64,000 nt of DNA from Jiangella asiatica (GTDB taxonomy: Bacteria > Actinomycetota > Actinomycetes > Jiangellales > Jiangellaceae). A program made the translations under genes and the position numbers. The notes under the pieces are model-generated. The model was not told the DNA's origin. It searched no databases and saw nothing but the letters and a program-made list of their open reading frames with translations. Positions 1 to 7,971 of this stretch are shown piece by piece. How positions within the stretch are numbered: position 1 is the first letter of the stretch; each line of letters begins with the position of its first letter. The DNA is taken from NCBI RefSeq assembly GCF_004349065.1, contig NZ_SMKZ01000006.1:104736-168735 (forward strand), read 5' to 3'.

Positions 1-132
1 CGCCAAGTCGAGTGGTTCTCTATCGACGACGCCCAGCGCCTCATGCCCGAGGCCCGCGCCATCCGAGTCATGGACGCTCTGCGTGATGACGGTCCGTTCG
101 TGCGCGTACACGACGGAAGCGACCTTCTCTGA
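1..132 (+). CDS. NUDIX-like hydrolase, C-terminal end only
   Basis: The frame is open from the first base of the window and stops at TGA 130-132, giving 43 residues. The segment VEWFSIDDAQRLMPEARA followed by a short helix resembles the C-terminal strand and helix common in NUDIX hydrolases. The NUDIX box itself would lie upstream of the window, so catalytic residues cannot be checked. The family is inferred from a short tail only. Confidence 0.5.
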   Translation, partial: RQVEWFSIDDAQRLMPEARAIRVMDALRDDGPFVRVHDGSDLL

Positions 133-190
133 GGCCCGGTCAACCTCCGCCGCCCAGTCACCGTGGCCGTGTTGCCGAGTAGACCTCTCT

Positions 191-310
191 GATCGTCAAG
201 GCGGCGCGCAAGCGCGCCGCAGCACGCCCGGCCACGCGCCGGGCGTGCGGCCTGGCGGCCGTTCCAGGCGCGGACCTGGCGTGCACACGCACTGACCGAC
301 ACCAACTCAG
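191..310. repeat. Double-hairpin intergenic repeat, copy 1
   Basis: The 133-550 gap holds no supported gene, only this repeat. It has two consecutive hairpins. The first has arms 201-209 and 212-220 (GCGGCGCGC / GCGCGCCGC). The second has perfect 11-bp arms 222-232 and 238-248 (GCACGCCCGGC / GCCGGGCGTGC). The block through about 310 is repeated with substitutions at 9687-9810. It lies between two convergent genes, so it may end transcription from both sides. Being duplicated, it could also be a mobile palindromic element. Confidence 0.6.
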
Positions 311-550
311 GCCACCCGGACACCCTCACCGAGCGCCGTCCCCCTCATCGCAGCCATTCTTTGACCTCCACTCCGGGCGTCAAGTGCGTCAAGATCGTTC
401 GCCGAGACCGCTGCCAAGCTCCTGTTGCGTCGATAGGGGCGAACCATCTTGACGTCGCTACGCGATGGCGCAAGCGCCACCCATGACCCCCTCCGCTCCA
501 GCCAACGACCGGCAGCTATGAGGACGACGCCTCGAAATAGGGGGAGTCCC

Positions 551-2125
551 TCAACCTATGAGCCCCAAGGCAGAAGCGGCCAGCAATTTCGCACGCTCGG
601 CAATGAACGTATCGAACTCGTCAGCCCAAAGGCTACCGGGAATGAACGCAGCCTGACTGATCCGCGTGATGTCAACCGGCATCGACTTCCGATATTCCGA
701 TGGCGCCAGGTCCTTAATGGTCCGGTTTTCGGTGCGCGAGATGATTGCAAAGTTGGCCAACGCACCTACGCGGTCCGCGCCCGCGGCATTTCCTTTCGCA
801 ACCCATGCCTTCGGTGCGCAGTGGTGGAACTCCTTCCGGTTGGGTTCCGAGAGAACTTCTTCGAGCGACACGTTCTGACCTGAGAGAAAAGTCAATGGGT
901 GATTGCCTGCAAGCATTAGGATGAAAGTCTTGGTTGCGACAGTACGAGCATTGAAAGTATTTCGAGAGAAAAAGCTGTCATCGACGTTCGCCGTGATTGC
1001 ATCTAAGGCGCTATCAGCTCCCTGTCGCAACTTGAGTGCTTCATCAACGTCGGTCTTGATATTGCGTCCCGGGTTCCCACTGTATCGGTGCCCGAAGGAA
1101 CTCCGCCAGAACCAACGCAGTAGGGTACTGCGTTGGTCGTCGGTTATCGGTCGAGACTGGGAGTGCGAGAAGAAGGCGGCCAGCGGAATTAGTTGCGCAG
1201 TGTATGGCAGCGAGCGAACATGGCGGATGTGAAGATTGGAGCGAAGGAAGTCGATCGCGAGCCTCAATGCCTGCGCAACTCGGTCGAACTCGGCCCTCAC
1301 CTCCGCGCCATTGATGTCGATGAGTGCCGCTGGCGACGGATCCCCTTTGAGAATAGCGGCGCAACAGCGCAGCATAAGGTCGTTGTCGCTTCCAACCTCG
1401 TCGAATCCGAAGGAAGTGAATTCCTCGGACAACTCCATAAACTTGTCCTGGAGATCAAACTCGTTGCTCCACGTCCAAGCGGTAAGCAGCTCGAATATGT
1501 CTAGGTCGACACCCATCCTGTTGACGCGTTCGAAGACAATCGCAACGCTTGCACGATCTTCATTCTCGAAGGTCTCCGCAGGGATCAACGCTTCCTTGAA
1601 CTTCTCCTGAACGGTTACGATCTCAACTTTTCGCTCATCCGTCAGACTCGAAACTGCCTGAGCGAAGCCAACTGGATCGAAGAACGCTCTGAGCGGGAAG
1701 TATCTCTCGGCACCTGCGTCGCCCTGCGCGAGAGCCACAAAATGCGACTCCTGAGCATCTGCAACCGCCTCAAAATCGTAATAGATTGGAAGCCAAACCT
1801 CGGGATCCTCGGCCAGGGGACTCAACTGCGTCTGGAAGGTAGCAAATATGGACGTCAGTCGCTGCTGGCCATCCAGGACATAGTCGGTAGGATAATCCTT
1901 CTGCGGGTCCGACAGTACAAATCCACCCAGCTGCTTCTCACCTTCAAGCTTATTTCTCGTCCGCCATAGAAGCACAGACCCGAAAGGGTATCCCTTATAG
2001 ATGCTGTCCATTAGAAGGGCGGCCCTCTCTGGCTCCCAGACGAATTTTCTCTGGAACCCAGGAATTCGTATGACTCCCTCGTGAATTCTGTCGATCGCTT
2101 TACGCAGCGGTAGCGGCTCGCTCAT
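551..2125 (-). CDS. DUF262 protein with C-terminal DUF1524/HNH-like region
   Basis: A 524-residue protein. Residues about 8-90 carry the DUF262 (ParB/Srx-like) core: IPGFQRKFVW, YPFGSVLLW and DGQQR at 85-89, the motif proposed to bind nucleotide in GmrS-type proteins. Near the C-terminus, HH at 434-435 in EFHHCAPKAW, then ALANFAIIS and TENR, resemble a degenerate DUF1524 His-Asn nuclease. DUF262-DUF1524 proteins include type IV restriction enzymes of modified phage DNA, so phage defence is an inference here. It stands alone, in an accessory block with a toxin-antitoxin pair. Only one histidine-rich motif is clear, so nuclease activity is uncertain. Confidence 0.8.
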   Translation of the reverse strand: MSEPLPLRKAIDRIHEGVIRIPGFQRKFVWEPERAALLMDSIYKGYPFGSVLLWRTRNKLEGEKQLGGFVLSDPQKDYPTDYVLDGQQRLTSIFATFQTQLSPLAEDPEVWLPIYYDFEAVADAQESHFVALAQGDAGAERYFPLRAFFDPVGFAQAVSSLTDERKVEIVTVQEKFKEALIPAETFENEDRASVAIVFERVNRMGVDLDIFELLTAWTWSNEFDLQDKFMELSEEFTSFGFDEVGSDNDLMLRCCAAILKGDPSPAALIDINGAEVRAEFDRVAQALRLAIDFLRSNLHIRHVRSLPYTAQLIPLAAFFSHSQSRPITDDQRSTLLRWFWRSSFGHRYSGNPGRNIKTDVDEALKLRQGADSALDAITANVDDSFFSRNTFNARTVATKTFILMLAGNHPLTFLSGQNVSLEEVLSEPNRKEFHHCAPKAWVAKGNAAGADRVGALANFAIISRTENRTIKDLAPSEYRKSMPVDITRISQAAFIPGSLWADEFDTFIAERAKLLAASALGLIG

Positions 2126-2290
2126 TCTGCCCCCCAGGCGATTAGTAGTCGTCCTACGGCGCGCAGCCCAGGACGATAGAGCCCCAACAGTGTGACGCGT
2201 ACCTCGGACAGAACCAGACCAGGCTCAGCCGGTGGCCATCGCCGCACGGGCTCCCTACGCCTCCGGTCGGCTAACGGAGGCCGCGCGGTC

Positions 2291-2668
2291 TTACACCGCG
2301 TGCAGGCTGAGCGGCTTGTTAAGGGCGTCCGCGAGATTTGCCAGGTCGCCGGGGTCGCTGGTGACGACCAGGTCACCGCGTGACAGGGCGGAGATGACGA
2401 CGGAGGCGTCGGCCACGTCGCTGGTTCTCGCGGCTGCGCATGCGGCGCCGGCCTCGCGGGCGAGCTGCTCGGTCATCGGCTCGATCTTGCAGCCACGCAG
2501 CAGACGCGAGAGCTGATGCTGTGGGCCGCCACGCCAAGCCTGCGCCAGAACTGCAGCGGGGACGACGGGGCGGATCTCGTGGCGCAGCGCGTCACGATGC
2601 AAGGCCCAGATGTCGACTCGATTAGCTTCCGCCGCGACCAACGCGCCGGTGTCGTAAGTGATGCCCAT
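2291..2668 (-). CDS. PIN-domain toxin, VapC-like
   Basis: A 125-residue PIN-fold protein. It starts MGITYDTGALVAAE with the first acidic residue at D6, has a central ADASVV acidic position and ends with a TSDPGDL segment, giving the spaced acidic residues used by PIN ribonucleases to bind metal. The antitoxin gene lies immediately upstream on the same strand and ends where this gene starts (2668), typical of VapBC-type operons with translational coupling. The likely role is RNA cleavage when free of antitoxin. The RNA target cannot be predicted. Confidence 0.85.
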   Translation of the reverse strand: MGITYDTGALVAAEANRVDIWALHRDALRHEIRPVVPAAVLAQAWRGGPQHQLSRLLRGCKIEPMTEQLAREAGAACAAARTSDVADASVVISALSRGDLVVTSDPGDLANLADALNKPLSLHAV

Positions 2669-2922
2669 CAGTCAGCGATGATGCCTTCGCGGACCAGCAC
2701 GTCGTGCGCCTTGCGTGCCTCGTCGGCGGGGATCGGTCCGTGCTCGGCCTCGAACTCCTCAACGGCAAGCAGCCCATCGAGGACGGCAGCTCGTTCCGCC
2801 GGCATGATGGCGGCCAGGCGCTCCCCGTGGTCGGTCAGGTAGATGACCTCCCCGGTGGACGTGGCTCGGCTGATCACCTCGCTGAGGTGATCCTTCGCGT
2901 CCTGCACCGGCATCTCGGACAT
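2668..2922 (-). CDS. Phd/YefM-family antitoxin
   Basis: An 84-residue protein starting MSEMPVQDAKDHLSEVISRA, with TGEVIYLTDHGERLAAIMP, the usual Phd/YefM N-terminal DNA-binding fold. The acidic C-terminal tail would wrap the toxin. The frame is open further upstream, but those residues are Arg/Ser-rich and unlike the family, so the ATG at 2922 is preferred. It is followed without a gap by the PIN toxin and is expected to neutralise it and to autoregulate the pair. Confidence 0.85.
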   Translation of the reverse strand: MSEMPVQDAKDHLSEVISRATSTGEVIYLTDHGERLAAIMPAERAAVLDGLLAVEEFEAEHGPIPADEARKAHDVLVREGIIAD

Positions 2923-3074
2923 AGTCCCAGCGTACGGCAGAAGCTCAGCAGACACAGCAGTCCTCACTTTCAGTCGAGACGACGCACGCTCGGAAGGCGT
3001 CGCGCGTCGTCGCAGCCAAAGGCTGGTCCCCGTCGCACCATTGGCGGATGCGGCGGGGACCAAGCGGCACATCG

Positions 3075-3371
3075 TCAGGCGGTGTCGCGGCCAGCTCCTC
3101 GCTGGATGCGCTCTACGGCCTCGCGGATCGCCTCGTGCAACAGATCGGCCTCATGGCTCCCGAGGCGGACCACGGTGCTCCGACCATGACGCGGCACGGT
3201 CGTCAGCTCGACTCCGGTCGTCGAGCTGTGCGGGCGGACGACGTTGACGCCGAGCACCCAACGTCCGGAGTCGGCCCGAATCGACTCCACGTAGTGCCGG
3301 TGCACGGTGTGGACGCCAGCCTCGTCACACCACTTCACCGAGCAGTCCTTCCCGTAGCCATTGGCGGTCAC
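3075..3371 (-). CDS. Hypothetical protein
   Basis: A 98-residue protein of unrecognised family. It has two cysteines near the N-terminus (CSVKWC, residues 10-15) and a C-terminal amphipathic helix (EADLLHEAIREAVERI). The start ATG overlaps the stop of the upstream gene by four bases (ATGA), so the two are probably co-translated. Overlap and conserved-looking codon use suggest a real gene. No function can be assigned. Confidence 0.6.
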   Translation of the reverse strand: MTANGYGKDCSVKWCDEAGVHTVHRHYVESIRADSGRWVLGVNVVRPHSSTTGVELTTVPRHGRSTVVRLGSHEADLLHEAIREAVERIQRGAGRDTA

Positions 3372-3892
3372 GACGCATCCTCGATCTCGGCGCGCTGGAT
3401 CTTCCGCAGATCAGCAACGACGGACTCCAGCTCGCCCAGCGTCACCCCGGCCTCCGACACCACGCCGGCCACGCGGTCGACGACCTCGCCGTGAGCCTGG
3501 CTCCTCAGCGTGTAGCCGTCCTCCGGATGCAGCATGCCCGGCTTCATCAGCTCAAAGCCGCCGTCGCGCTCGGCCAGGCGGTTCAGCCGCTCGACGATCT
3601 CGGCGTCGGTCGCGCCGGGCAGGTACCGCTCACGGACATGCGCGAGCAGCTTCGGTGTCCACATCGCCTGCTGCGCCACATCAGCGATCCGCACCAGCTC
3701 AGCAGCGAGCCGGCGAGCCTCCTTCGGCACCAGATCGAACGACGCATACATGTCAGTCTCGAACGGCTTGATCAGCACATCGATGCGGGCATCACCGTGC
3801 AGCAGATGGGCGACCATCTCGCCTATCCCCTCGGTGAGGAACGGCGCACGGGTGATGATCTCTCTCTTGTCAGGTTCGGGTAGCGTGACCAC
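3368..3892 (-). CDS. Hypothetical protein, first gene of a two-gene unit
   Basis: A soluble, mostly helical 174-residue protein with no recognised motif. It begins MVTLPEPDKREIITRAPFLTEGIGEMVAHLL. It overlaps the downstream 98-residue gene by four bases. A perfect 13-bp hairpin lies just upstream of its start (3929-3960). It sits between the toxin-antitoxin/DUF262 genes and a tRNA-Asp scar and may belong to an integrated element. Confidence 0.6.
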   Translation of the reverse strand: MVTLPEPDKREIITRAPFLTEGIGEMVAHLLHGDARIDVLIKPFETDMYASFDLVPKEARRLAAELVRIADVAQQAMWTPKLLAHVRERYLPGATDAEIVERLNRLAERDGGFELMKPGMLHPEDGYTLRSQAHGEVVDRVAGVVSEAGVTLGELESVVADLRKIQRAEIEDAS

Positions 3893-3928
3893 GGGTCTCT
3901 CCCTGGTTGAGTCAGGTTGGGATCAAGT

Positions 3929-3960
3929 CCCCGCACGGGTGTTTCCGCACCCGTGCGGGG
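3929..3960. repeat. Perfect 13-bp hairpin upstream of two hypothetical genes
   Basis: Arms CCCCGCACGGGTG (3929-3941) and CACCCGTGCGGGG (3948-3960) flank a 6-base loop. It lies 36 bases upstream of the 3892 start on the minus strand. It could be a terminator of an earlier unit or a structured leader. There is no T-run on either side. The bases between it and the tRNA scar at 4142 hold no recognisable gene. Confidence 0.6.
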
Positions 3961-4141
3961 GCGCGTAGCCGTGAACGTAATGGCAGCGTTCGGTCTCCTC
4001 TCCGACGGCAGCAACGAGTCAGCGAATAGTCAGCAGAGCGGCCATCGGCGGCTGTCAGCGATCGTCAGCCGACGGCGTCTGACCTGCGCCGTCTGACCAG
4101 CATCACCAAGGGACGACAACGGATGACGCTTCGGCCCTGCA

Positions 4142-4186
4142 CTGTCAAGGCGGAGGTCGCGGGTTCAAGTCCCGTCAGGACCGCCA
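4142..4186 (+). other. 3' half of a tRNA-Asp (GTC), probable attachment-site scar
   Basis: The sequence runs from the anticodon loop CTGTCAA (anticodon GTC) through GGCGG, a T-arm (CGGG TTCAAGT CCCG) and an acceptor 3' strand CAGGACC followed by GCCA, matching the 3' half of actinobacterial tRNA-Asp. The upstream bases do not form the 5' acceptor strand or D-arm and the anticodon stem is mispaired, so it is not a working tRNA. Many integrases use the 3' half of a tRNA as att site and leave such a copy. No integrase is seen in this window. Confidence 0.7.
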
Positions 4187-4198
4187 GCAATACCCCGC

Positions 4199-4706
4199 GC
4201 GCTCGCGGACGCCAACGTCCTCTACTCCAGGACGATCCGCGACTGGCTGATCATGATCCAGCAGGAGTCGAAGGCTGGCATCTACATGCTGTGCTGGACC
4301 GAGGACATCATGGCCGAGGTCATCTACAACCTGCGACGCGATAGGCCCGACCTCGACGGTGGGAAGATCACCAGGCTGCGAGACCGGATCGCCGAGTCGC
4401 TCAAGCTCGGCTCGATCAGGACCGCCTGCCGTAGAGGTGCACAGCGCTGACAGTTTCCTGATGATGGTCGACGAGTACGCCCCTCAGACCGTCCGCGCAG
4501 TCACACAGAGGCAGGAACGCTATTGGGACGGTCGGTCGGGAGCGAAGAGCCTGGTCCAGGCGCTGAAGGATGCGGGATGTCCCAACTTGGCGGACCGGGT
4601 TCGAGAACATCTATGCCACTTGCAGGCCTCTGAGCGTCCAGTCCTTGTGTTCGTGGGCGATGAGAAACACACGACGCTGCTCATCGGGCCGAATCGGTGT
4701 CGGTGA
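4199..4706 (+). pseudogene. Decayed PIN-domain gene, lacking its start and middle
   Basis: Codons from 4199 read ALADANVLYSRTIRDWLIM and later CWTEDIMAEVIYNLRR, an N-terminal PIN segment, but no start codon exists: the frame runs back into the tRNA-Asp remnant. This frame stops at 4450. The C-terminal part continues in another frame (EVHSADSFLMMVDEYAPQTVRAV, ending about 4706). The link between GSIRTA and AVEVHS is too short, implying loss of roughly 40-50 middle residues plus a frameshift. Confidence 0.7.
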
Positions 4707-4714
4707 CGTCCACG

Positions 4715-5434
4715 TCAGACGAGGTGGGCGAAGGCGACGAGGTTGCTGTCGTAGCCGGTCTCCTCGTCGTAGTCACCGCCGCAGGTGATGAGTCGAAGCT
4801 CGGCACGGTTGGTCGCACCGTAAACGCTGCGAGTTGGGAACTCGTCCTTGTCGTAGGTCGTGACCCGGTCGATGACGAAGGTGGCCGCGGTGCCGTCTGC
4901 CCGGGTGACATGCACGCGATCGCCCCGACGGAGTTCACCGAGTCGATAGAAGATCGCTGGTCCGGTGTCGCTGTCGACGTGGCCGGCGATGATCGCGGGG
5001 CCGAGCTGCCCAGGTGAGGGGCCAGGGGTGTACCAGCCAGGTTGGTTTGCGTCGCGGGGCACCTCGATGCTGCCGTCGTCCTGGAGGCCGAGGCCGACGA
5101 TGGTGGTACTTCGGACGGCGATGGCCGGAATGTCCAGCGAGACGGGTGGCGAACCCGGTAGGAACTGTGGGCGCGGGGCGTTTGCGCGGCTGTTCTGGTT
5201 GCCGGTGGTGGGATGGTTCGTGCCCTTGTTGTCGGCCGGGTTGGCTGGTGACGACGATGGCGTCGGCGGGGTGACGCCCGCCGCGGCGCTTTCGTCGGTG
5301 GTGATCGGGGCATCACTGGACGTGATGCCTAGGCCTATGACGAGAAGGATGGCGCCCAATGTCGCGAGCAGGGCGGTGGCCGCCGCGGCGAGGAGAACAC
5401 CGCGACGGTCACTGCGGTCAGGCCCTGACCTCAT
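4715..5434 (-). CDS. Class F sortase
   Basis: A 239-residue protein with an N-terminal membrane anchor (about residues 13-36), a Pro/Ser/Asn-rich stalk (40-90) and a sortase domain from about 98. The catalytic His is H152 (AGHVDS) and Cys is C218 (LITCGG). No arginine follows C218, although sortases usually have their third catalytic residue, Arg, just after the Cys; this should be checked in an alignment. The upstream CHRD gene overlaps it by four bases and is the obvious substrate. Expected role: covalent anchoring of that protein at the cell surface. Confidence 0.9.
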   Translation of the reverse strand: MRSGPDRSDRRGVLLAAAATALLATLGAILLVIGLGITSSDAPITTDESAAAGVTPPTPSSSPANPADNKGTNHPTTGNQNSRANAPRPQFLPGSPPVSLDIPAIAVRSTTIVGLGLQDDGSIEVPRDANQPGWYTPGPSPGQLGPAIIAGHVDSDTGPAIFYRLGELRRGDRVHVTRADGTAATFVIDRVTTYDKDEFPTRSVYGATNRAELRLITCGGDYDEETGYDSNLVAFAHLV

Positions 5435-6198
5435 CGGGCGCTGACGCGAGCTCGACGTGCCGTGGCGACGCCGATGCCAGCTGCCATGAGAGTGACACCG
5501 CCGCCCAGGGCGAGTAGGCCAAAGTCAGTAGCCGTCGCGGCGCCACCGTTGCCCGTGTCGGCGCCACCGGCGGGAGCCGCGGAGAGGACGCCACAGATCG
5601 CCGGGTCGGTCGCCTCGGTGGGCAGCGCGGGGTCGAGTTCGCTCATCGTTTCGCCGTCGTACGTGCCGCTTCCGTTGTAGTCCACGCCGTGGACGACGAT
5701 CACGGCTTCATCGTTGGTGACGGCGGTGGCGACCTCTTCGGAGACCTCAATGCTGCCGCGCTCGTAGGACAGCTCGCCGCCGGGGGCGGTGTCGAAGCGG
5801 TCCACGGCCAGGGCGCTGTCCGGGCTGGTGTCACCGGTCTTGGTGAGCGAGACCACGATCGGCCCATAGGCGGGCTCACCGTCGGTGGTGTTGATGGTGC
5901 CGTCCCCGTTGGCGTCGTCACTTGCGGCGGGGCACTCGTGGCGCGCATCGGCACCGAAGTGGATGTGCGCCGCGTGCGGGTTGTCGGGCAGCAGACCGCT
6001 GGCGGCCATGGTGACGTCGACGGTGGTGCCGTTGACCTGCACCATGGCGGTGCCACTGGCGTCGACGCCGTTGAGGGCCACCGGCTCCAGATTGGCCGTC
6101 GTGTCGCCCTCCGCGGCGAAGGCTGCACCTACGCCGAGCATCGGCGCCACTGCCAAGCTGGCGACGGCCAACGAGGCGAGGGTAAGGGACTTGCGCAT
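5431..6198 (-). CDS. Secreted CHRD-domain protein with C-terminal anchor, likely sortase substrate
   Basis: Start ATG at 6198 has AAAGGAG six bases upstream on the minus strand; an earlier ATG is less likely. The 255-residue product has a signal peptide (MRKSLTLASLAV...AAFAAEG), a CHRD-like domain with HAAHIHFGADARHECPA, and a C-terminal tail of Gly/Ala/Thr, a hydrophobic stretch (LLALGGGVTLMAAGIGVA) and RRARVSAR. There is no LPXTG; GADTG before the hydrophobic stretch is the likely sorting motif. The stop overlaps the sortase start (ATGA), indicating a dedicated pair. Confidence 0.85.
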   Translation of the reverse strand: MRKSLTLASLAVASLAVAPMLGVGAAFAAEGDTTANLEPVALNGVDASGTAMVQVNGTTVDVTMAASGLLPDNPHAAHIHFGADARHECPAASDDANGDGTINTTDGEPAYGPIVVSLTKTGDTSPDSALAVDRFDTAPGGELSYERGSIEVSEEVATAVTNDEAVIVVHGVDYNGSGTYDGETMSELDPALPTEATDPAICGVLSAAPAGGADTGNGGAATATDFGLLALGGGVTLMAAGIGVATARRARVSAR

Positions 6199-6339
6199 GA
6201 GACACTCCTTTGGTGCTGGGGTGGCCACTGCATGGACACCCGGGTTTCAGATGGATTCGGAGCGACCGCTCCGCGGATTGTTGTGGTCACGTGTTCTTCT
6301 GCGCGCCGTGAGTCCGCCGGGTCTGCGTGATCCCGAACG

Positions 6340-6594
6340 AGGTGGCGTCACCTGTGGTCGGAGGTCGCCCGCGTGCCATGCGTGGTCCATGACGGCACGA
6401 GGAACAGCACCAGGGCTGCCCAGAGCGGCCACCGCCTCGGCTGCCGCACCTATACCCATCTCGAGGAACCACACACCGGCTCGTACATCGCCGGCAGCGG
6501 CCCCACAGCCGGGAGCTCGAAGTAACGGGCGGTCATGACGGCCCCGAAGGCGCTCGCCGCAACCAGTACTACGACGCGGAAGCGCAGGTCACGT
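6340..6594 (-). pseudogene. Remnant of a small membrane protein gene
   Basis: Reading the minus strand from about 6594 gives LRFRVVVLVAASAFGAVMTARYFELPAVGPLPAMYEP in pieces, followed by a stop. Hydrophobic sequence continues in the other two frames (GIGAAAEAVAALG; WAALVLFLVPSW). This fits a small membrane protein broken by frameshifts. No convincing intact gene fills 6199-6624. The original family was not recognised. Confidence 0.35.
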
Positions 6595-6624
6595 GGTGCC
6601 GTTCGTGGTGCGAAGTGGAGTCAA

Positions 6625-7038
6625 CTAGGCGTCGTCAGTTGCAACTTGTGCCCCGTTCTCGGCGGCGTGCTGGTAAATGCGTTCCCAGTCGGCGAAGAGG
6701 GCGGCGAGGCGGGGGTCCGCCACCGACAGCGAAACGATGTACTCGCTGGTCTCCAGGAAGTACGAGCGCTGTTTCGCCAGCCGCGGGTGGGTGTGCAGGC
6801 GCTGGACGTTGCTGTAGCGGTCGGCGAGCTTCAGCAGCAGCGCGTCGGGCGGCAGGTGGCGCAGCCCGCTGGGGTGGCGCTCCCGAGCCGCGGCGCGGTC
6901 CTCGTCGGATGCCGACGGCGACGACGGTGGCTTGGTCACGTGATCGACCAGCTCGGCGACTCAGGCGCCGAAGCGCTCGGCGACCTCGGCCGGCCCGTCG
7001 AGGAACGTGCGGTATAGGGACCGGTCGGGGCGGCCGAC
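6625..7038 (-). pseudogene. Truncated HD-domain (ppGpp-hydrolase-like) gene with an internal stop
   Basis: The frame RTFLDGPAEVAERFGA, stop, VAELVDHVTKPPS, then LPPDALLLKLADRYSNVQRLHTHP and KQRSYFLETSEYIVSL resembles the second half of an HD phosphohydrolase of the SpoT/MESH type (KLADRxxNV is the helix carrying the catalytic Asp). A TGA interrupts it near 6961 and an upstream TAG at 7039-7041 removes the N-terminal HD motif. A GTG at 6939 could start a 104-residue fragment, but it would lack the metal site. Most simply a pseudogene. Confidence 0.7.
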
Positions 7039-7255
7039 CTAATGGCCAGGCCGAAGGCGAGCAGTTGGCGCGGCCCGCGTGTGATCCGACACCTGAGGCG
7101 CGACACATGTCTGCCACCTGATGTGCGACGGCCTAGACATGTGGCCGCTCTGATCGCGGCACCATGCGTGCGTGGCTCGGTTGGTGCGAGACGGTGACGC
7201 GGCCACCTCGTCGCGTCCGGCAACGCGAGTTACGCGCGTTCGTCTGTTCGTGCTA

Positions 7256-7269
7256 GCGTTTGCAAACGC
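7256..7269. promoter_or_regulatory. Perfect 14-bp palindrome upstream of the 7327 gene
   Basis: GCGTTTGCAAACGC is a perfect palindrome 57 bases before the start at 7327. A second pair of 8-base arms (CCTTCCGG at about 7278, CCGGAAGG at about 7311) lies between it and the start. The palindrome is operator-like, but the regulator is unknown and not encoded next to it. Confidence 0.45.
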
Positions 7270-7326
7270 AGTGGACCCCTTCCGGACGCCGGACGTGTCT
7301 GAACGTCAACCGGAAGGATTTACTCC

Positions 7327-7971
7327 ATGCCTCGTCGCTACGGTCCTGGTCACTTCAGTGACGACCCTTACTCGCAGATAGTGTCGCCACACGGCATCCC
7401 GGTTGACAGCCTCGTGTCGGTTCTGCAGAAGGAGATCCGTAGGAGTCGGGTCGACAACGCTGTCCTGGCCGCTTACGAGATGTACACGACCTCGCCTGAC
7501 GTGGCGCAGCACCTGTGGCGGCGGTTGCGGCTGATCGCGGTCGAGGATATCGGCATGGGGTTGCCGCTTGCTCCGGTCCTGATCGAGGTGCTCCACCGCA
7601 ACTTCAACGCGACTCCCGGGGGTGACTGGATGATGGCCTGCCACGCGGTCCGACTGCTGGCGACCGCATCCAAGGACCGCACGGCCTCCGAGCACGCCGA
7701 CTGGGTCGCCACCAAGGTCACGCTAGGGCAGGCGTTGGTCCAGGTGCCCGACTATGCGCATTGTGTGCACACCCGGGCAGGACAGGAAAAGGGACGGGGC
7801 CTAGTCCAGTGGTGGGAGAACGGCGCCCAGGTCAACGACGAACTCCAGGATGCGGACCACCGCTACCGCGACGACCTGGTCTGCCTTCACCAAGCGGACG
7901 AGGCCGACAACGGCACCGAGCCACCACCATCTCGCTGGACACCCGCGGTGGACAAACGACCCAGCCGGTAA
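7327..7971 (+). CDS. Stand-alone MgsA/RarA C-terminal-like protein
   Basis: A 214-residue protein with AGGA just before the ATG. Residues about 25-125 (LVSVLQKEIRRSRVDNAVLAAYEM, LWRRLRLIAVEDIGMGLP, ACHAVRLLATASKDRTASEHA) match the helical C-terminal tetramerisation part of the MgsA/RarA clamp-loader-like ATPases (compare SALQKAIR, ASEDIG). There is no Walker A or B, so it is not an ATPase. Its role is unknown; binding nucleic acid or a recombination factor is possible. It is the only gene in repeat-bounded segment 1. Confidence 0.7.
   Translation: MPRRYGPGHFSDDPYSQIVSPHGIPVDSLVSVLQKEIRRSRVDNAVLAAYEMYTTSPDVAQHLWRRLRLIAVEDIGMGLPLAPVLIEVLHRNFNATPGGDWMMACHAVRLLATASKDRTASEHADWVATKVTLGQALVQVPDYAHCVHTRAGQEKGRGLVQWWENGAQVNDELQDADHRYRDDLVCLHQADEADNGTEPPPSRWTPAVDKRPSR

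Noticed and set aside
4100..4186. Complete tRNA-Asp gene
   Set aside because: No 5' acceptor strand or D-arm can be formed upstream of the anticodon loop; only the 3' half is present.
6625..6939. Functional 104-residue HD-domain protein from GTG 6939
   Set aside because: Homologous sequence continues upstream past an in-frame stop and the metal-binding HD part is missing, so decay is the better reading.
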